Counted from the first letter of the stretch, positions 32,576 through 41,577 are shown. The stretch: DNA of 55,183 nucleotides from Magnetococcales bacterium (GCA_015231915.1 JADGAR010000001.1:1-55183), one strand, 5' to 3'. Notes: generated from the letters alone by a model not told the origin. Made by a program: numbers and translations.

Positions 32576-33435
32576 TTGCTGCGCTCCGCCTCGCGGATGG
32601 CCTGGTCCACGGTACGCCGCGCCGAGGTGCCGGACTGCAGCAGGGGTTGCAGCCGTTTCCAGTGGGCCAGGGCCGTGGCGCGATCCCCGGAGCGCATCGC
32701 CACCCCTCCCAGAACCCACAACGCCTCCGGACGATCCGGCGCGGAGGCGAGCACCCCCTGGAACCGTTTGACCCCTTCTTCCTGTACCCTGGGGTCGTCG
32801 CTTTGCACCTCCAGTTCGGCCAGACCGACGACGGCATCCATCGTGCCCGGATGACGGGAGAGGATCATGGCATAGGCGGCCATCGCCTCCGCCGGTCGGG
32901 AGAGCACCACGTAGGAGCGCGCCAGCCGCAGCCATCCCTGCAGGTCGTCCGGGGTGTCACGCAGTTTGCGGGCCGACTGCTCCACCATGGCGACGAATTC
33001 GGGGGGGAACGCCTCGGCCTGGGCAGCCGGTTCGATCTTTTCCGTGGTGCCCAGCACCAGATAGGAGCCGGCAGTCAACACCCCGATCAGCAGCATGAGC
33101 GACAAGGCAATGGAAATCTGCAGGGGATTGCGCGGCACGATGACCATCTCACGGGTATGCGGGGCCGCTGCCAGTTGATCCAGACGGGTCAGCACCGCCG
33201 CCAACTCCCGTTCCATGGCCGCGCGCGCGGCCATGCTCTCCTCGTCCCCGTCAGCCGTTGTTTCCAGATCCTTGATCTGCACCAGCAGGGCATCGCGCTC
33301 GGCGGCCAACTCCACGCCCGGATCCCCTTCCAGGCCGATGGGCAACGGCCCTCCCCCGCGCCTGCTGAACACCGGATAAAAGACGCCGGCAAGAACGACG
33401 ACCAGTATGACAGGCAGAAACCAAATCCAGTTCAT
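32572..33435 (-). CDS. ccmI: Cytochrome c biogenesis protein CcmI (CycH)-like
   Basis: 287 residues. N-terminal helix (WFLPVILVVVLAGVFYPVF), a cytoplasmic coiled coil (ELAAERDALLVQIKDLETT), a second helix (ISIALSLMLLIGVLTAGSYLV) and a periplasmic TPR region (GWLRLARSYVVLSRPAEAMAAY, ALWVLGGVAMRSGDRATAL). This topology is that of CcmI, the chaperone that hands apocytochrome c to the heme ligation complex. GGGA eight bases before the ATG at 33435 was used. Other ccm genes are not in the window. Confidence 0.78.
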   Translation of the reverse strand: MNWIWFLPVILVVVLAGVFYPVFSRRGGGPLPIGLEGDPGVELAAERDALLVQIKDLETTADGDEESMAARAAMERELAAVLTRLDQLAAAPHTREMVIVPRNPLQISIALSLMLLIGVLTAGSYLVLGTTEKIEPAAQAEAFPPEFVAMVEQSARKLRDTPDDLQGWLRLARSYVVLSRPAEAMAAYAMILSRHPGTMDAVVGLAELEVQSDDPRVQEEGVKRFQGVLASAPDRPEALWVLGGVAMRSGDRATALAHWKRLQPLLQSGTSARRTVDQAIREAERSK

Positions 33436-33500
33436 GGTGCGCATCCCAAATAAAATGCAGATATTTTCATAAGTTATCCTATCCCTGACCCGTCCTGATG

Positions 33501-34481
33501 TCAAGCGATTCCGCGCAGACCCGCCAACAATTGCTGAAAATCCTCCGGGGGCGCGGCGGAAAAACGCATCTCCAATCCCGTGACCGGATGGGTGATGGTC
33601 AACTGCTCGGCATGCAGGGCCTGACGCCGAAAACCGGTCACCAGTTCCCGCAGCGACTCCGGCCAGGCGGTCGGGGGATGAAAGGGACGGGAGTACAGGG
33701 GGTCCCCCAACACGGGATGACCGATATGCGCCATGTGGACCCGAATCTGATGGGTGCGACCGGTCTCCAGCCGGCAGGCGAGCAACGTGCAACCGGGCAG
33801 GGACTCCAGTTTTTGCCAGTGGGTGACGGCGCGCCGGCCATGTCTGGGTTCCACGGCCATTTTCTTGCGGTCGCGGGGGTTGCGGCCAATGGGGGCATCG
33901 ACGTTCCCGGAGGCAAGCGCCGTATGGCCCCTGACCAAAGCCAGATAACGCCGATAGGCGGTATGGGCCTCGAACTGGCCGGCCAGATGACGATGGGCCG
34001 CGTCGTGCTTGGCCACCACCAGCAGCCCGCTGGTGTCCATGTCCAGGCGATGGACGATGCCGGGACGCAACGCCCCCCCGATACCGGACAGCCCGCCCGC
34101 CCGCTCCGGCCCGCCACAATGATGCAGCAGGGCATTGACCAATACCCCGGAGTGGCGTCCGGCCCCGGCATGCACCGCCAGACCCGCCGGCTTGTTGATC
34201 ACCAGGATGGCATCGTCCTCGAAGACCACCTCCAGGGGGATCTCCTCCGGCTGGGCCTCGATCGGCTCGGGAGGCGGAATCGCCAACAAAAAGATCTCGC
34301 CCGCGCTTGCCTTGTCGTCCGGTCGCGGTATACTGCCATCAGGACGGGTGACCCCACCCTCCTTGAGCAGACGCAAAACCGCAGACCGACTCAACGCGCC
34401 ATCCGCCTGGGCGATTGCCTTGTCCAGGCGTTCCCGATGCGGCGTCTCCGGGATGCGGACGGTGCGTATCTGCATGCTCAT
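33501..34481 (-). CDS. rluD: 23S rRNA pseudouridine synthase RluD family
   Basis: 326 residues. N-terminal S4 RNA-binding region (RLDKAIAQADGALSRSAVLRLLKEG), then the catalytic motif HRLDMDTSGLLVVAK with the essential Asp, PAGLAVHAGAG, and ETGRTHQIRVHMAHIGHPVLGDPLY. RluD modifies helix 69 of 23S rRNA; RluC-type specificity cannot be excluded by eye. ATG at 34481 or 34475. It diverges from the small DUF6476-like gene, as in many alphaproteobacteria. Confidence 0.9.
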   Translation of the reverse strand: MSMQIRTVRIPETPHRERLDKAIAQADGALSRSAVLRLLKEGGVTRPDGSIPRPDDKASAGEIFLLAIPPPEPIEAQPEEIPLEVVFEDDAILVINKPAGLAVHAGAGRHSGVLVNALLHHCGGPERAGGLSGIGGALRPGIVHRLDMDTSGLLVVAKHDAAHRHLAGQFEAHTAYRRYLALVRGHTALASGNVDAPIGRNPRDRKKMAVEPRHGRRAVTHWQKLESLPGCTLLACRLETGRTHQIRVHMAHIGHPVLGDPLYSRPFHPPTAWPESLRELVTGFRRQALHAEQLTITHPVTGLEMRFSAAPPEDFQQLLAGLRGIA

Positions 34482-34517
34482 CACACCCTGGCCGAAAGAA
34501 CTGCGAACGGTACCAAC

Positions 34518-34844
34518 ATGCGCGCCATCAAAATCTTTGTGATCGTCAGCGCCCTGCTCCTCCTGGCGGGTCTGGGAGTGCTGGTGGCAACGGCACTGCA
34601 ACGCTCTCCGGCCAAACCGCCCGCATCCCCGGCCATCGTGGAAGAGACCATCTCCCTGCCCTCCGGATCAAAGGTGACCCGCATGACCGGCATGGGCACC
34701 AGCGGGGTCGCGCTCCTGGCGCGCCAGGAGGATGGCGGGGCGCAACTGCTGCTCTTTTCGGCCCATGGCCAATTGCAGCGCCGGATCCGGCTCACCCCTG
34801 CGTCTCCGACCGTTCCATCCGCAGACCATAGCCAAGGTAATTGA
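34518..34844 (+). CDS. Small membrane-anchored protein, DUF6476-like
   Basis: 108 residues. MRAIKIFVIVSALLLLAGLGVLVATAL is a signal anchor; the rest has a beta-rich periplasmic part with LPSGSKVTRMTGMGTSGVALL and LLLFSAHGQLQRRI. The start and the position beside rluD match the DUF6476 family of alphaproteobacteria, recalled rather than searched. The gene overlaps the 3' end of ubiG by 53 bases on the opposite strand. Confidence 0.6.
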   Translation: MRAIKIFVIVSALLLLAGLGVLVATALQRSPAKPPASPAIVEETISLPSGSKVTRMTGMGTSGVALLARQEDGGAQLLLFSAHGQLQRRIRLTPASPTVPSADHSQGN

Positions 34845-35529
34845 CACTGGCATCCCCCACCGCCAGTTCCCAGGCATCCCGCCAGGGGACATAGCGCATC
34901 CCCGTCACATCACGCATGGCGACCCCGGCCCCGCGCAACCAGCGCCCCAGATCCGACGGTCGGATGAACTTGTCGAAATCGTGGGTGCCCCTCGGCAGCC
35001 AGCGCAGGATGTACTCTGCCCCGACGATGGCCAGCAGCCACGCCTGGGGGGTCTTGTTGAGGGTGGCGAAAAAGAAATGGCCCCCCGGCTTGAGCAGGGC
35101 CGCGCACTCCCGCAGAAAGGAGGGCACATCCGGGACATGCTCCAGCACCTCCATGGCCAGCACCGCGTCGAAGGACGCCCCCCGCTCCCGCGCCAGATCC
35201 TCCAGGGTTTGCACCCGGTAATCCACCTTTGAGCCGCTCTCCTTCTGGTGACTCCTGGCCACATTGATGATGGTCTCCGAGCGATCGATGGCCGTCACCC
35301 TGGCCCCCAGTTCGTCCAGGGCCTCGGAAAGGATCCCGCCCCCGCAGCCGATGTCGAGCAGTTCCAACCCATCCAGCCGGGACTGGGCATCCTGACCCAA
35401 ACGGGTGCAGATGTATCCGGTTCGCAAGGGGTTGATCCGGTGCAGGGGTTTGAACTTCCCATCCGGGTCCCACCACTCGTGGGCCATCCTTTCGAATTTG
35501 GCGATCTCCTCCGGATCTTCCATGGACAT
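34792..35529 (-). CDS. ubiG: Ubiquinone biosynthesis O-methyltransferase UbiG
   Basis: 245 residues. KFERMAHEWWDPDGKFKPLHRINPLR is diagnostic of UbiG; the SAM site is LLDIGCGGGILSEAL, followed by VTAIDRSETIINVA, MEVLEHVPD and LLKPGGHFFFATLN. It methylates the two catechol oxygens in ubiquinone synthesis. GGAG upstream supports ATG at 35529. Its product ubiquinone is the substrate of RquA (23028-23747). Confidence 0.93.
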   Translation of the reverse strand: MSMEDPEEIAKFERMAHEWWDPDGKFKPLHRINPLRTGYICTRLGQDAQSRLDGLELLDIGCGGGILSEALDELGARVTAIDRSETIINVARSHQKESGSKVDYRVQTLEDLARERGASFDAVLAMEVLEHVPDVPSFLRECAALLKPGGHFFFATLNKTPQAWLLAIVGAEYILRWLPRGTHDFDKFIRPSDLGRWLRGAGVAMRDVTGMRYVPWRDAWELAVGDASVNYLGYGLRMERSETQG

Positions 35530-35782
35530 GATGCTCTTCTCCCGTTGTGGTTGAACAAGGCCTGCTCCCATTGCCCACATCATACACCAAAAACCAGGCC
35601 ATGCCATCCGCCTGCGTCAAAAAATGGGTTCTCAATTCGGTACGGGGTTTGCTTGGAAAGGCTTGCCGGGGGGGATGGAATCAGCCGGCGACAACCGACT
35701 CAATTTATTGAAATGAATCGGAAATTTATCCATGAAACCCGCACGAACCGTCAAAAAATTGTTGTTTGCACGGAGAAAAGTC

Positions 35783-36598
35783 ATGATAGATCGTCGCACC
35801 CTGCTCAAGGGCATGGCCCTGACCGCTGCCAGCGCACTGCTGCCCACTTCCCTGGCCCATGCCGGCATCGACCCAACCACCCGGTCCTCCAGTCGGGGGG
35901 TATTGATCGCCATCGATCCCGGGCATGGCGGATCGGATCCCGGGGCCATCGGCTTCGGCGGGCTGAAAGAGAAGGATGTCACCCTGGAAGTGGCGAAACG
36001 GGTGGCCGACATGATCAACCGCACGCCCGGCTTCACGGCGATGCTGACCCGGACGGACGATTACCATGTCCCCTTGCAGCAGCGGGTCTCCATGGCCCGC
36101 AAAAAGCAGGCAGACCTGTTCATCAGCCTGCATGCGGACGCCTTTCGCATCTCGTCGGCGCGCGGGGCATCGGTCTATTGTCTGTCGGAAAGCGGCAAGC
36201 CCTCCCCGGACAAGGCGATTCGGCAACTGGAAGAACGGGAAAACAGCGCAGATCTCATTGGCGGCGTGGACCTGAACGATGTGACGGATCAGGAGGTGAA
36301 GGGCATTCTGATGGATCTCTCCCAACGGGATTCCCTGAACCGTTCCCTGCTGTTGGGCAGCACCCTGCTGAGTTCGATCTCCCGGACGCCGGCCCTCTCC
36401 TTGCACTTCCGGACCATCAAACAGGCGGGTTTTGCGGTTCTGAAGGCGCCGGACATCCCGTCGGTGCTGGTGGAGATGGCCTTCATCTCCAACCGGCAGG
36501 AGGAGAAACTCCTGCAACAGGCCTCGCATCAGGATTCGCTGGCCATGGCACTCACCACGGGGGCGCACCTCTTTGCCCGCAACTCCGGGCTGGTGTGA
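35783..36598 (+). CDS. N-acetylmuramoyl-L-alanine amidase, Tat-exported, without AMIN domain
   Basis: 271 residues. Twin-arginine signal DRRTLLKGMALTAAS ending AHA, then directly an Amidase_3 domain: AIDPGHGGSDPGAIG, LKEKDVTLEVAKRV, LFISLHADAF and VLVEMAFISN. The insert between about residues 135 and 190 (SESGKPSPDKAIRQLEER) is the regulatory helix region that blocks the site in AmiB/C-type enzymes. GGAG seven bases before 35783 fixes the start. It is a paralogue of the amidase at 1664-2734 and converges with ktrB at a 9-base gap. Confidence 0.87.
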   Translation: MIDRRTLLKGMALTAASALLPTSLAHAGIDPTTRSSSRGVLIAIDPGHGGSDPGAIGFGGLKEKDVTLEVAKRVADMINRTPGFTAMLTRTDDYHVPLQQRVSMARKKQADLFISLHADAFRISSARGASVYCLSESGKPSPDKAIRQLEERENSADLIGGVDLNDVTDQEVKGILMDLSQRDSLNRSLLLGSTLLSSISRTPALSLHFRTIKQAGFAVLKAPDIPSVLVEMAFISNRQEEKLLQQASHQDSLAMALTTGAHLFARNSGLV

Positions 36599-36607
36599 CG
36601 TTCCGGC

Positions 36608-37981
36608 TCAACCGATATTGACGTTCTCCTCCGGACAGGTGTAGCGCAGGCGACGCACCTGTCCGACGAGGACTGCGGCCAGCAGAAGCGGGCCGACCCG
36701 GCCCATGAACATCAAGGTGATGACCACCAGCTTGCCCGTGGTGGTCAGGTTGGGGGTCAGGCCGGTGGTGAGGCCCACGGTGCCCAGCGCCGAGACGCTC
36801 TCGAACAGGCACGCCAGAAAGATGTTCCCCTGGGTGGCGTTGAACGGCCCCCCTCCCCCTTCGGTGATTTGCAGCAGCAGGGTGCCGACCACCGTGGCCA
36901 GAAGATAGGCGGCGACGATCAGCATGGCGCGGGTGACGGTCTCTTCCGGGAGGCTGCGCTCCAGGCACTCCACCCTGGGCCGATTGCGCGCCCTGGAGCG
37001 CAGCAGATAATAGCAGACCGCCGCCGTGGTGGTCTTGATCCCCCCCGCCGTGGAACCGGGCGAACCGCCGATGAGCATCAGGAACACGACCAGACAGAGG
37101 GTGGTATTGGTCAACTGGTCCATGGCCACGGTATTGAACCCGGCGGTACGGCTGGAAACGGAGAGAAAAAAGCTCTCCATCAGGAGGGTGCCGGGCGACT
37201 GGCTCATGGCCACCCGCCCCCACTCCGCCCAGGCGATGGCCACCCCCCCGGCGAGGATCAACACCAGGCTGGTACGCAGCACCAGCCTGGCGTGCAAGGA
37301 GAGCCGCACCGGCAGCCCCCCCTTTTTGCCCCGGAACCAGGCGTTCAGGTCGGCCACGACGACGAAGCCCAACCCCCCCAGCACGATCAGTCCCATGACC
37401 ACCAGGTTGACCAGCGGATCGGCACGATAGCGCGTCAAGTTGTCGGACAACAGGCCGAAGCCGGCGTTGCAAAACGCCGAGACGGCATGAAACACCGCCA
37501 TCCACCCCGCCTCCCAGCCGGAAAAATCCCCGGCGAAGCGCCAATAAAGCAAAACGGCCCCCACCGCCTCGGCCAGAAAGGTGTAGCGAAAGACGATGGC
37601 GAGCAACTGGCGGGGCGAGACATGCTCCATGACCCCGTGGGAGGTTTCCAGCAGCATGCGCTGCGCGATCTCGATGCGCTGACGGGGACGGGCCATGAAC
37701 CAGGTGGAGAAGGTCAGAATGCCCAACCCCCCGATCTGGATCAGCACCAGGAGGATGACCTGTCCGGTCAGGGAGAAGGAGGTTCCGGTATCCAGCACAG
37801 TGAGACCGGTGACGCAGACCGCCGAGGTGGCGGTGAACAGGGCATCCACCCAGGAGATGGCGGGGGCGCCGGCCATGCGACTGAAGGGCAGGAACAACAA
37901 CAGCCCACCCACCAGGATGGCGCCCGCGAAGGAGAGCAACAGCAACCGGGAGATGGCGTATTCCGTGATTGCGGGCCGCAT
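36608..37981 (-). CDS. ktrB: KtrB/TrkH-family potassium uptake pore
   Basis: 457 residues, with four repeated M1-P-M2 units. The filter segments are TSAVCVTGLTVLD, SAFCNAGFGLLSD, SRTAGFNTVAMD and SALGTVGLTTGLTP, each with the conserved Gly. The GGSPGSTAGGIKTTT segment is the mobile gating loop of KtrB. Sodium-dependent K+ uptake in the inner membrane; the KtrA-type regulator is at 14330-15007, not in this operon. Confidence 0.88.
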   Translation of the reverse strand: MRPAITEYAISRLLLLSFAGAILVGGLLLFLPFSRMAGAPAISWVDALFTATSAVCVTGLTVLDTGTSFSLTGQVILLVLIQIGGLGILTFSTWFMARPRQRIEIAQRMLLETSHGVMEHVSPRQLLAIVFRYTFLAEAVGAVLLYWRFAGDFSGWEAGWMAVFHAVSAFCNAGFGLLSDNLTRYRADPLVNLVVMGLIVLGGLGFVVVADLNAWFRGKKGGLPVRLSLHARLVLRTSLVLILAGGVAIAWAEWGRVAMSQSPGTLLMESFFLSVSSRTAGFNTVAMDQLTNTTLCLVVFLMLIGGSPGSTAGGIKTTTAAVCYYLLRSRARNRPRVECLERSLPEETVTRAMLIVAAYLLATVVGTLLLQITEGGGGPFNATQGNIFLACLFESVSALGTVGLTTGLTPNLTTTGKLVVITLMFMGRVGPLLLAAVLVGQVRRLRYTCPEENVNIG

Positions 37982-37996
37982 GTCGGGGGTGGTCGG

Positions 37997-39232
37997 CTAC
38001 ATGGTGTCGTGAATCAGCCAGTAGATCGCGCCGTCGTGGGAGATGGCCGGAGAGACGGCCACGGATAGCGGCAGACCGCCCTCCCTGTCGTTGGGGGCGC
38101 CGATCAGGGGCTTGACGGAGCGCAGGGCATGGGGGGCGTCCGGGGTGAAGCGCAGGGCCATCTGGACCCCGTTGCGGTCGATCAGGGGGGGGAGTCCGGA
38201 CATGATATCGACGCCGGTGTTCTTGAATTCCAGGACGCGCAGTTCCTGGAAATAGCGGAACGCCCCCAAATGGAGGGGAGCGACCAGCCCCTCGAAGAGG
38301 GCTTTGGGGTTGGGGACCTCGATGTCTGGGTCCATGCGCTTGAAGCGATAGAGTTTTTCCACGATCGATTTGGTGAGGGTATAGATCAGTTCCTCGGGGA
38401 CATCGGCGGTGGACATGAGGGTGGCGCGCACCCCAAGGGAGGGGATGTCCTGCTCGACCCCCGGATACATGCCGCCGGGAATGACGGTCTTGACATAGTG
38501 GCGGTTGGAGAGAATGGAGTCCAGGCAGCCGCCGACCAGTTGCACGAAGGAGATCTTTTCGGTGGTGGCGAGGCTCCAGACGCTTTCGTTGGGGTGACCG
38601 ACCACATAAAGGAAGGCATCGATCTCCTGTTTTCTGAGGGCCTGGATGGCCGCCTCCTGGCTGAGGGTTTTCAGGTTGGCGTCATCGGGCTTGAAGCCGC
38701 AGGCCGCCATAAGCTCACGACCGGTGCGTTCGGTCCCGGAACCGGGGGATCCCAGGTTGATCCGTTTGCCTTTCAGGTCCTCCATGCGTTTGATGCCGGA
38801 GTTGGACCGGGTGACCATGGTCAGGGTTTCGGTGTAGAGGGAGAGGACGCTGCGCAGTTGCTTGAGGGGGGTCTGGAAGGGTCTGTCGCCGCCCCAGGCC
38901 GCGCTGACCACATCGGATTGGGCGATGCCCAACTCCACTTCCTGGTCGGCCAGGGTCTCCAGGTTGTAGACCGACCCCACCGTGGGTTCCACGCCGCAAT
39001 GGAGATGCGCGACCCCCTGTTCGGCGTAACTTTTCTTGACGGCCTGACAGATGGCCCCGGCGGTGGGGAAGTAAACCCCGCCCACGTCGCCGGAGGCGAT
39101 GGTCACGGTCGGGTGCCCCGGCTTTTGTTCCCGCATCGCCCGAGGCTGGGCCGGGGAGGACGAATCGGCCCAGGCCGTCGAGACCAGCAGCGCGACGAGC
39201 GCTCCGAGCATGAATTTCGTCATGATGTTCAT
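37997..39232 (-). CDS. TAXI-family TRAP transporter solute-binding protein
   Basis: 411 residues. Signal peptide (KFMLGALVALLVSTAWA), then the TAXI signature VTIASGDVGGVYFPTAGAICQAV, VEPTVGSVYNLETLADQEVELGIAQSD, LKGKRINLGSPGSGTE, and GGMYPGVEQDIPSLGV. Binds organic acids or glutamate-type substrates in the periplasm. The usual DctQM-like fused permease gene is absent here. A C-terminal extension of about 60 residues (LPPLIDRNGVQMALRF onward) goes beyond the usual family end. It lies between ktrB and the MORN gene, all on one strand. Confidence 0.85.
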   Translation of the reverse strand: MNIMTKFMLGALVALLVSTAWADSSSPAQPRAMREQKPGHPTVTIASGDVGGVYFPTAGAICQAVKKSYAEQGVAHLHCGVEPTVGSVYNLETLADQEVELGIAQSDVVSAAWGGDRPFQTPLKQLRSVLSLYTETLTMVTRSNSGIKRMEDLKGKRINLGSPGSGTERTGRELMAACGFKPDDANLKTLSQEAAIQALRKQEIDAFLYVVGHPNESVWSLATTEKISFVQLVGGCLDSILSNRHYVKTVIPGGMYPGVEQDIPSLGVRATLMSTADVPEELIYTLTKSIVEKLYRFKRMDPDIEVPNPKALFEGLVAPLHLGAFRYFQELRVLEFKNTGVDIMSGLPPLIDRNGVQMALRFTPDAPHALRSVKPLIGAPNDREGGLPLSVAVSPAISHDGAIYWLIHDTM

Positions 39233-39266
39233 CGATCCCGACTCCCTTGCACCGTGACGGGCGGCA

Positions 39267-40886
39267 TCAGCGCGCCATTTCCCCGTTGTCCCACTGACCG
39301 CGCTGCCGGACACCGTTGGCGAAGGTGATGGTGCCCTGGCCGTGCTTTTTGTTGAGCCACCACCCGCCATCGTAGCGTTGACCATTTTTGAAAACATAAG
39401 ACCCCTGGCCGTGTTTTTGATTCAAATACCAGTTGCCGGCATAATAGTCACCGGCCTTGAAGACGTAAATCCCCTGGCCTTGCCGGTTGCCTTCCACCCA
39501 ACCCCCGTGATAATAGTCGCCTGACGAGTAGATGTAGACCCCCTTGCCGTTTTCGCAATCCCCCTGGACACAGCCGGTTTTGCCTTGCTGGATGGCCTGT
39601 TCGATGGTGAGTCGGCTCTGTTGTGCCTGTTTGGCCTGTTCCTCTTCCGCGCGGAGACGTTGTGCTTCGAGGTCGCGGGTCTGCTGCTGGCTGGAGAGGA
39701 AATCGGCGAACAGCAGATACCGGGTGCCGGGGCCGAATTTCTTGTCGTTGCGCCAACTGCCGACAAACTTGTCGCCGTTGGCCTGGATGAGGCTCCCCTG
39801 GCCATGACGCTGATTGTTGCGCCACTCCCCTTCGTAGCGTGAGCCATCCAGGTAATGAAAGGTCCCCTTGCCTTCCATCCGGTCATCGCGCCAATCCCCG
39901 CGATATTTCTCGCCATTGAGATAGGTGTAGGTCCCCGTGCCATGACGCTGGCCATTGCGCCACTCGCCCACGTACTCCTCGCCGTTGTCGAACCGGTAGG
40001 TTCCGGTCCCGTTGCGGCAGTCGCCGGACCTGCAGTTGGATTCCCGGGGAGGCTTGCTCCTGGCCATGGCGAGGCGCTTGTGCTCCTCCTCCTGTATGGC
40101 GTTCGCCTTGCGGATTTCCAGGATGGCCTGATCGGCTTTCTGAATCAATTCCGCGCGCTTGACCACCTCCTCGGCCCAGCGATCCATCTCCCGGTCCATG
40201 CGGCGCTTTTCCTGCTGCTGCAGGGTCTCCTGCTGCACCAGAAGCGGTTCCGCCGGGGCGACGGGTTTGATCTCCCCGGCAGGGGTGAGGAGGCGAGGCC
40301 CGGAGGTGCCGGAGATCGGCTCCGGGGCCGGTTCCGGATCCTCTGCCAGGAAATGCCGGGCAGCCCAGGCCCCGACCAGCAGGGAGACGACGATCACCCC
40401 GGCAAGGGCGATCCTGCCGCCCGACCCGACCCGCTCCGGCGTCGCGCCGGGCGGGGCAGGCACGGACGGCGCCTGTGGGGGAGGCAGCGGGTGACTGGAT
40501 ACCAGCCCTTTGCGCACGAGCACGCCATAAAAGCGCTGCAGGATCTCACGGGACTCCTCCGGGTGCGGCTCGACCGCCAGAAAGCGCTGCAACACCTGGC
40601 CGGTGGCGTCTTTCAGGGTGGTCCCGTTTTCCCGGAGCCACTCCTCCAGCAGGAGCATGGCTTCCAGTTCGTGTTTGCTCAGGGAGGGAGCGCCGGTTTG
40701 CTTGAGATCCAGAATAAATGCGGCGATTTCCGGGGCAAAGCGCCCCTGATAATAGTCGTCGGATTTCCACATGTGGAGGGTCTGCCCGCACAAGGGACAG
40801 GGAGAGGCACGACCATGATCGGGCACATTATCCGTGAGGGCCTTGAATTTCGCCCCACAGTGATGACAGGCAACGACGCTCTTCAT
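39267..40886 (-). CDS. Zinc-ribbon, single-pass membrane protein with eight MORN repeats
   Basis: 539 residues. N-terminal CHHC...CPLC zinc ribbon (residues 7-40), a helical region (ILQRFYGVLVRKGLV), one membrane helix (IALAGVIVVSLLVGAWAARHFL, about 175), a coiled coil, and then MORN repeats in two blocks of four separated by a second Gln-rich coiled coil. Repeat units look like GTGTYTYLNGEKYRGDWRD and GQGSYVFKNGQRYDGGWWL, with each block preceded by a C...GDC pair (NCRSGDC, GCVQGDC). The cytoplasmic zinc ribbon is therefore linked across the inner membrane to an elongated beta-hairpin array. Function unknown; MORN arrays bind lipids or scaffold complexes. Confidence 0.85.
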   Translation of the reverse strand: MKSVVACHHCGAKFKALTDNVPDHGRASPCPLCGQTLHMWKSDDYYQGRFAPEIAAFILDLKQTGAPSLSKHELEAMLLLEEWLRENGTTLKDATGQVLQRFLAVEPHPEESREILQRFYGVLVRKGLVSSHPLPPPQAPSVPAPPGATPERVGSGGRIALAGVIVVSLLVGAWAARHFLAEDPEPAPEPISGTSGPRLLTPAGEIKPVAPAEPLLVQQETLQQQEKRRMDREMDRWAEEVVKRAELIQKADQAILEIRKANAIQEEEHKRLAMARSKPPRESNCRSGDCRNGTGTYRFDNGEEYVGEWRNGQRHGTGTYTYLNGEKYRGDWRDDRMEGKGTFHYLDGSRYEGEWRNNQRHGQGSLIQANGDKFVGSWRNDKKFGPGTRYLLFADFLSSQQQTRDLEAQRLRAEEEQAKQAQQSRLTIEQAIQQGKTGCVQGDCENGKGVYIYSSGDYYHGGWVEGNRQGQGIYVFKAGDYYAGNWYLNQKHGQGSYVFKNGQRYDGGWWLNKKHGQGTITFANGVRQRGQWDNGEMAR

Positions 40887-41250
40887 GCCGAATGGCTTCT
40901 CCAAGAATGCGCACCCCGAGGGGAGGATCCATGATCCCAACCAACATCGCGCAATATACCCGGAATCTTTCTCAGCGTCAAACCGGATCGCTGCGCGGGG
41001 CTTGCAGGGCGCTTGGGGTGATTTATTGATTTGGTTTGTTTTTTGATTTTAATCATAAATTCTCAATAATTCAATGAAAAAAATATAGATAAAATAAAAA
41101 AAATTTTTAACAATAATGATTAATATCGAAAAAATTTTTTCGCAAATGCGAAAAAAAAGATTGACCCGACGCCCCAACCGCTTTATGCTGCATCGCAACA
41201 AAGCATTAAAGCAAGGCAGATGGAACTGCCTCACGACAGGAGGACGACCC
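40887..41250. other. Intergenic with a sharply AT-rich core
   Basis: 364 bases between the divergent MORN gene and the small gene at 41251. From 41020 to 41160 it is almost entirely A and T, with an inverted repeat (next entry). No tRNA or credible gene was seen; an in-frame extension of the downstream gene to 41116 is possible but lacks a ribosome site. Confidence 0.6.
41135..41156. promoter_or_regulatory. Perfect AT-rich inverted repeat, TTTTTTCGCA-AA-TGCGAAAAAA
   Basis: Two 10-base arms around a 2-base centre, 95 bases upstream of the ATG at 41251. As a near-palindrome with a tiny loop it looks more like a dimer operator than a terminator, but the T and A runs also fit a bidirectional terminator. 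Confidence 0.4.
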
Positions 41251-41574
41251 ATGGAAATGCTGCACAGAGAATATTCCGTGATACCGACCGGCACCTGGAC
41301 AGGCATCCGGGGAGAATGGCCGTTGATTACCGTCGATGAAGAACCGACACGCCGCGACCCTGCCCCGCCGATGGGTCTGTCTGGGGATTTTCTGTTGGAC
41401 CTGTTCCGTTTTCACATGGCCTGGCTGCGCGAAGCATCGGGATTGAACGAACCCGAGGCGAAACGCCGGGTCCTGAGCCTGCTGAAGGCAGGACGCATCG
41501 GCTACGAGGACGAAAGCGGCAAGAAACGGACTTTGCCGGTCGCGGCGATCCACTGGGTGCTCAGACATGCCTGA
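41251..41574 (+). CDS. Hypothetical protein
   Basis: 107 residues, not recognised. The N-terminal half is polar (GTWTGIRGEWPLITVDEEPTRR); the C-terminal half is helical (FLLDLFRFHMAWLREASGL) and ends with LKAGRIGYEDESGKKRTLPVAAIHWVLRHA, which could be a small winged-helix. AGGAGG seven bases before the ATG sets the start. It converges with gspE, only three bases apart. The AT-rich upstream region has an operator-like palindrome. Confidence 0.6.
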   Translation: MEMLHREYSVIPTGTWTGIRGEWPLITVDEEPTRRDPAPPMGLSGDFLLDLFRFHMAWLREASGLNEPEAKRRVLSLLKAGRIGYEDESGKKRTLPVAAIHWVLRHA

Positions 41575-41577
41575 GAC

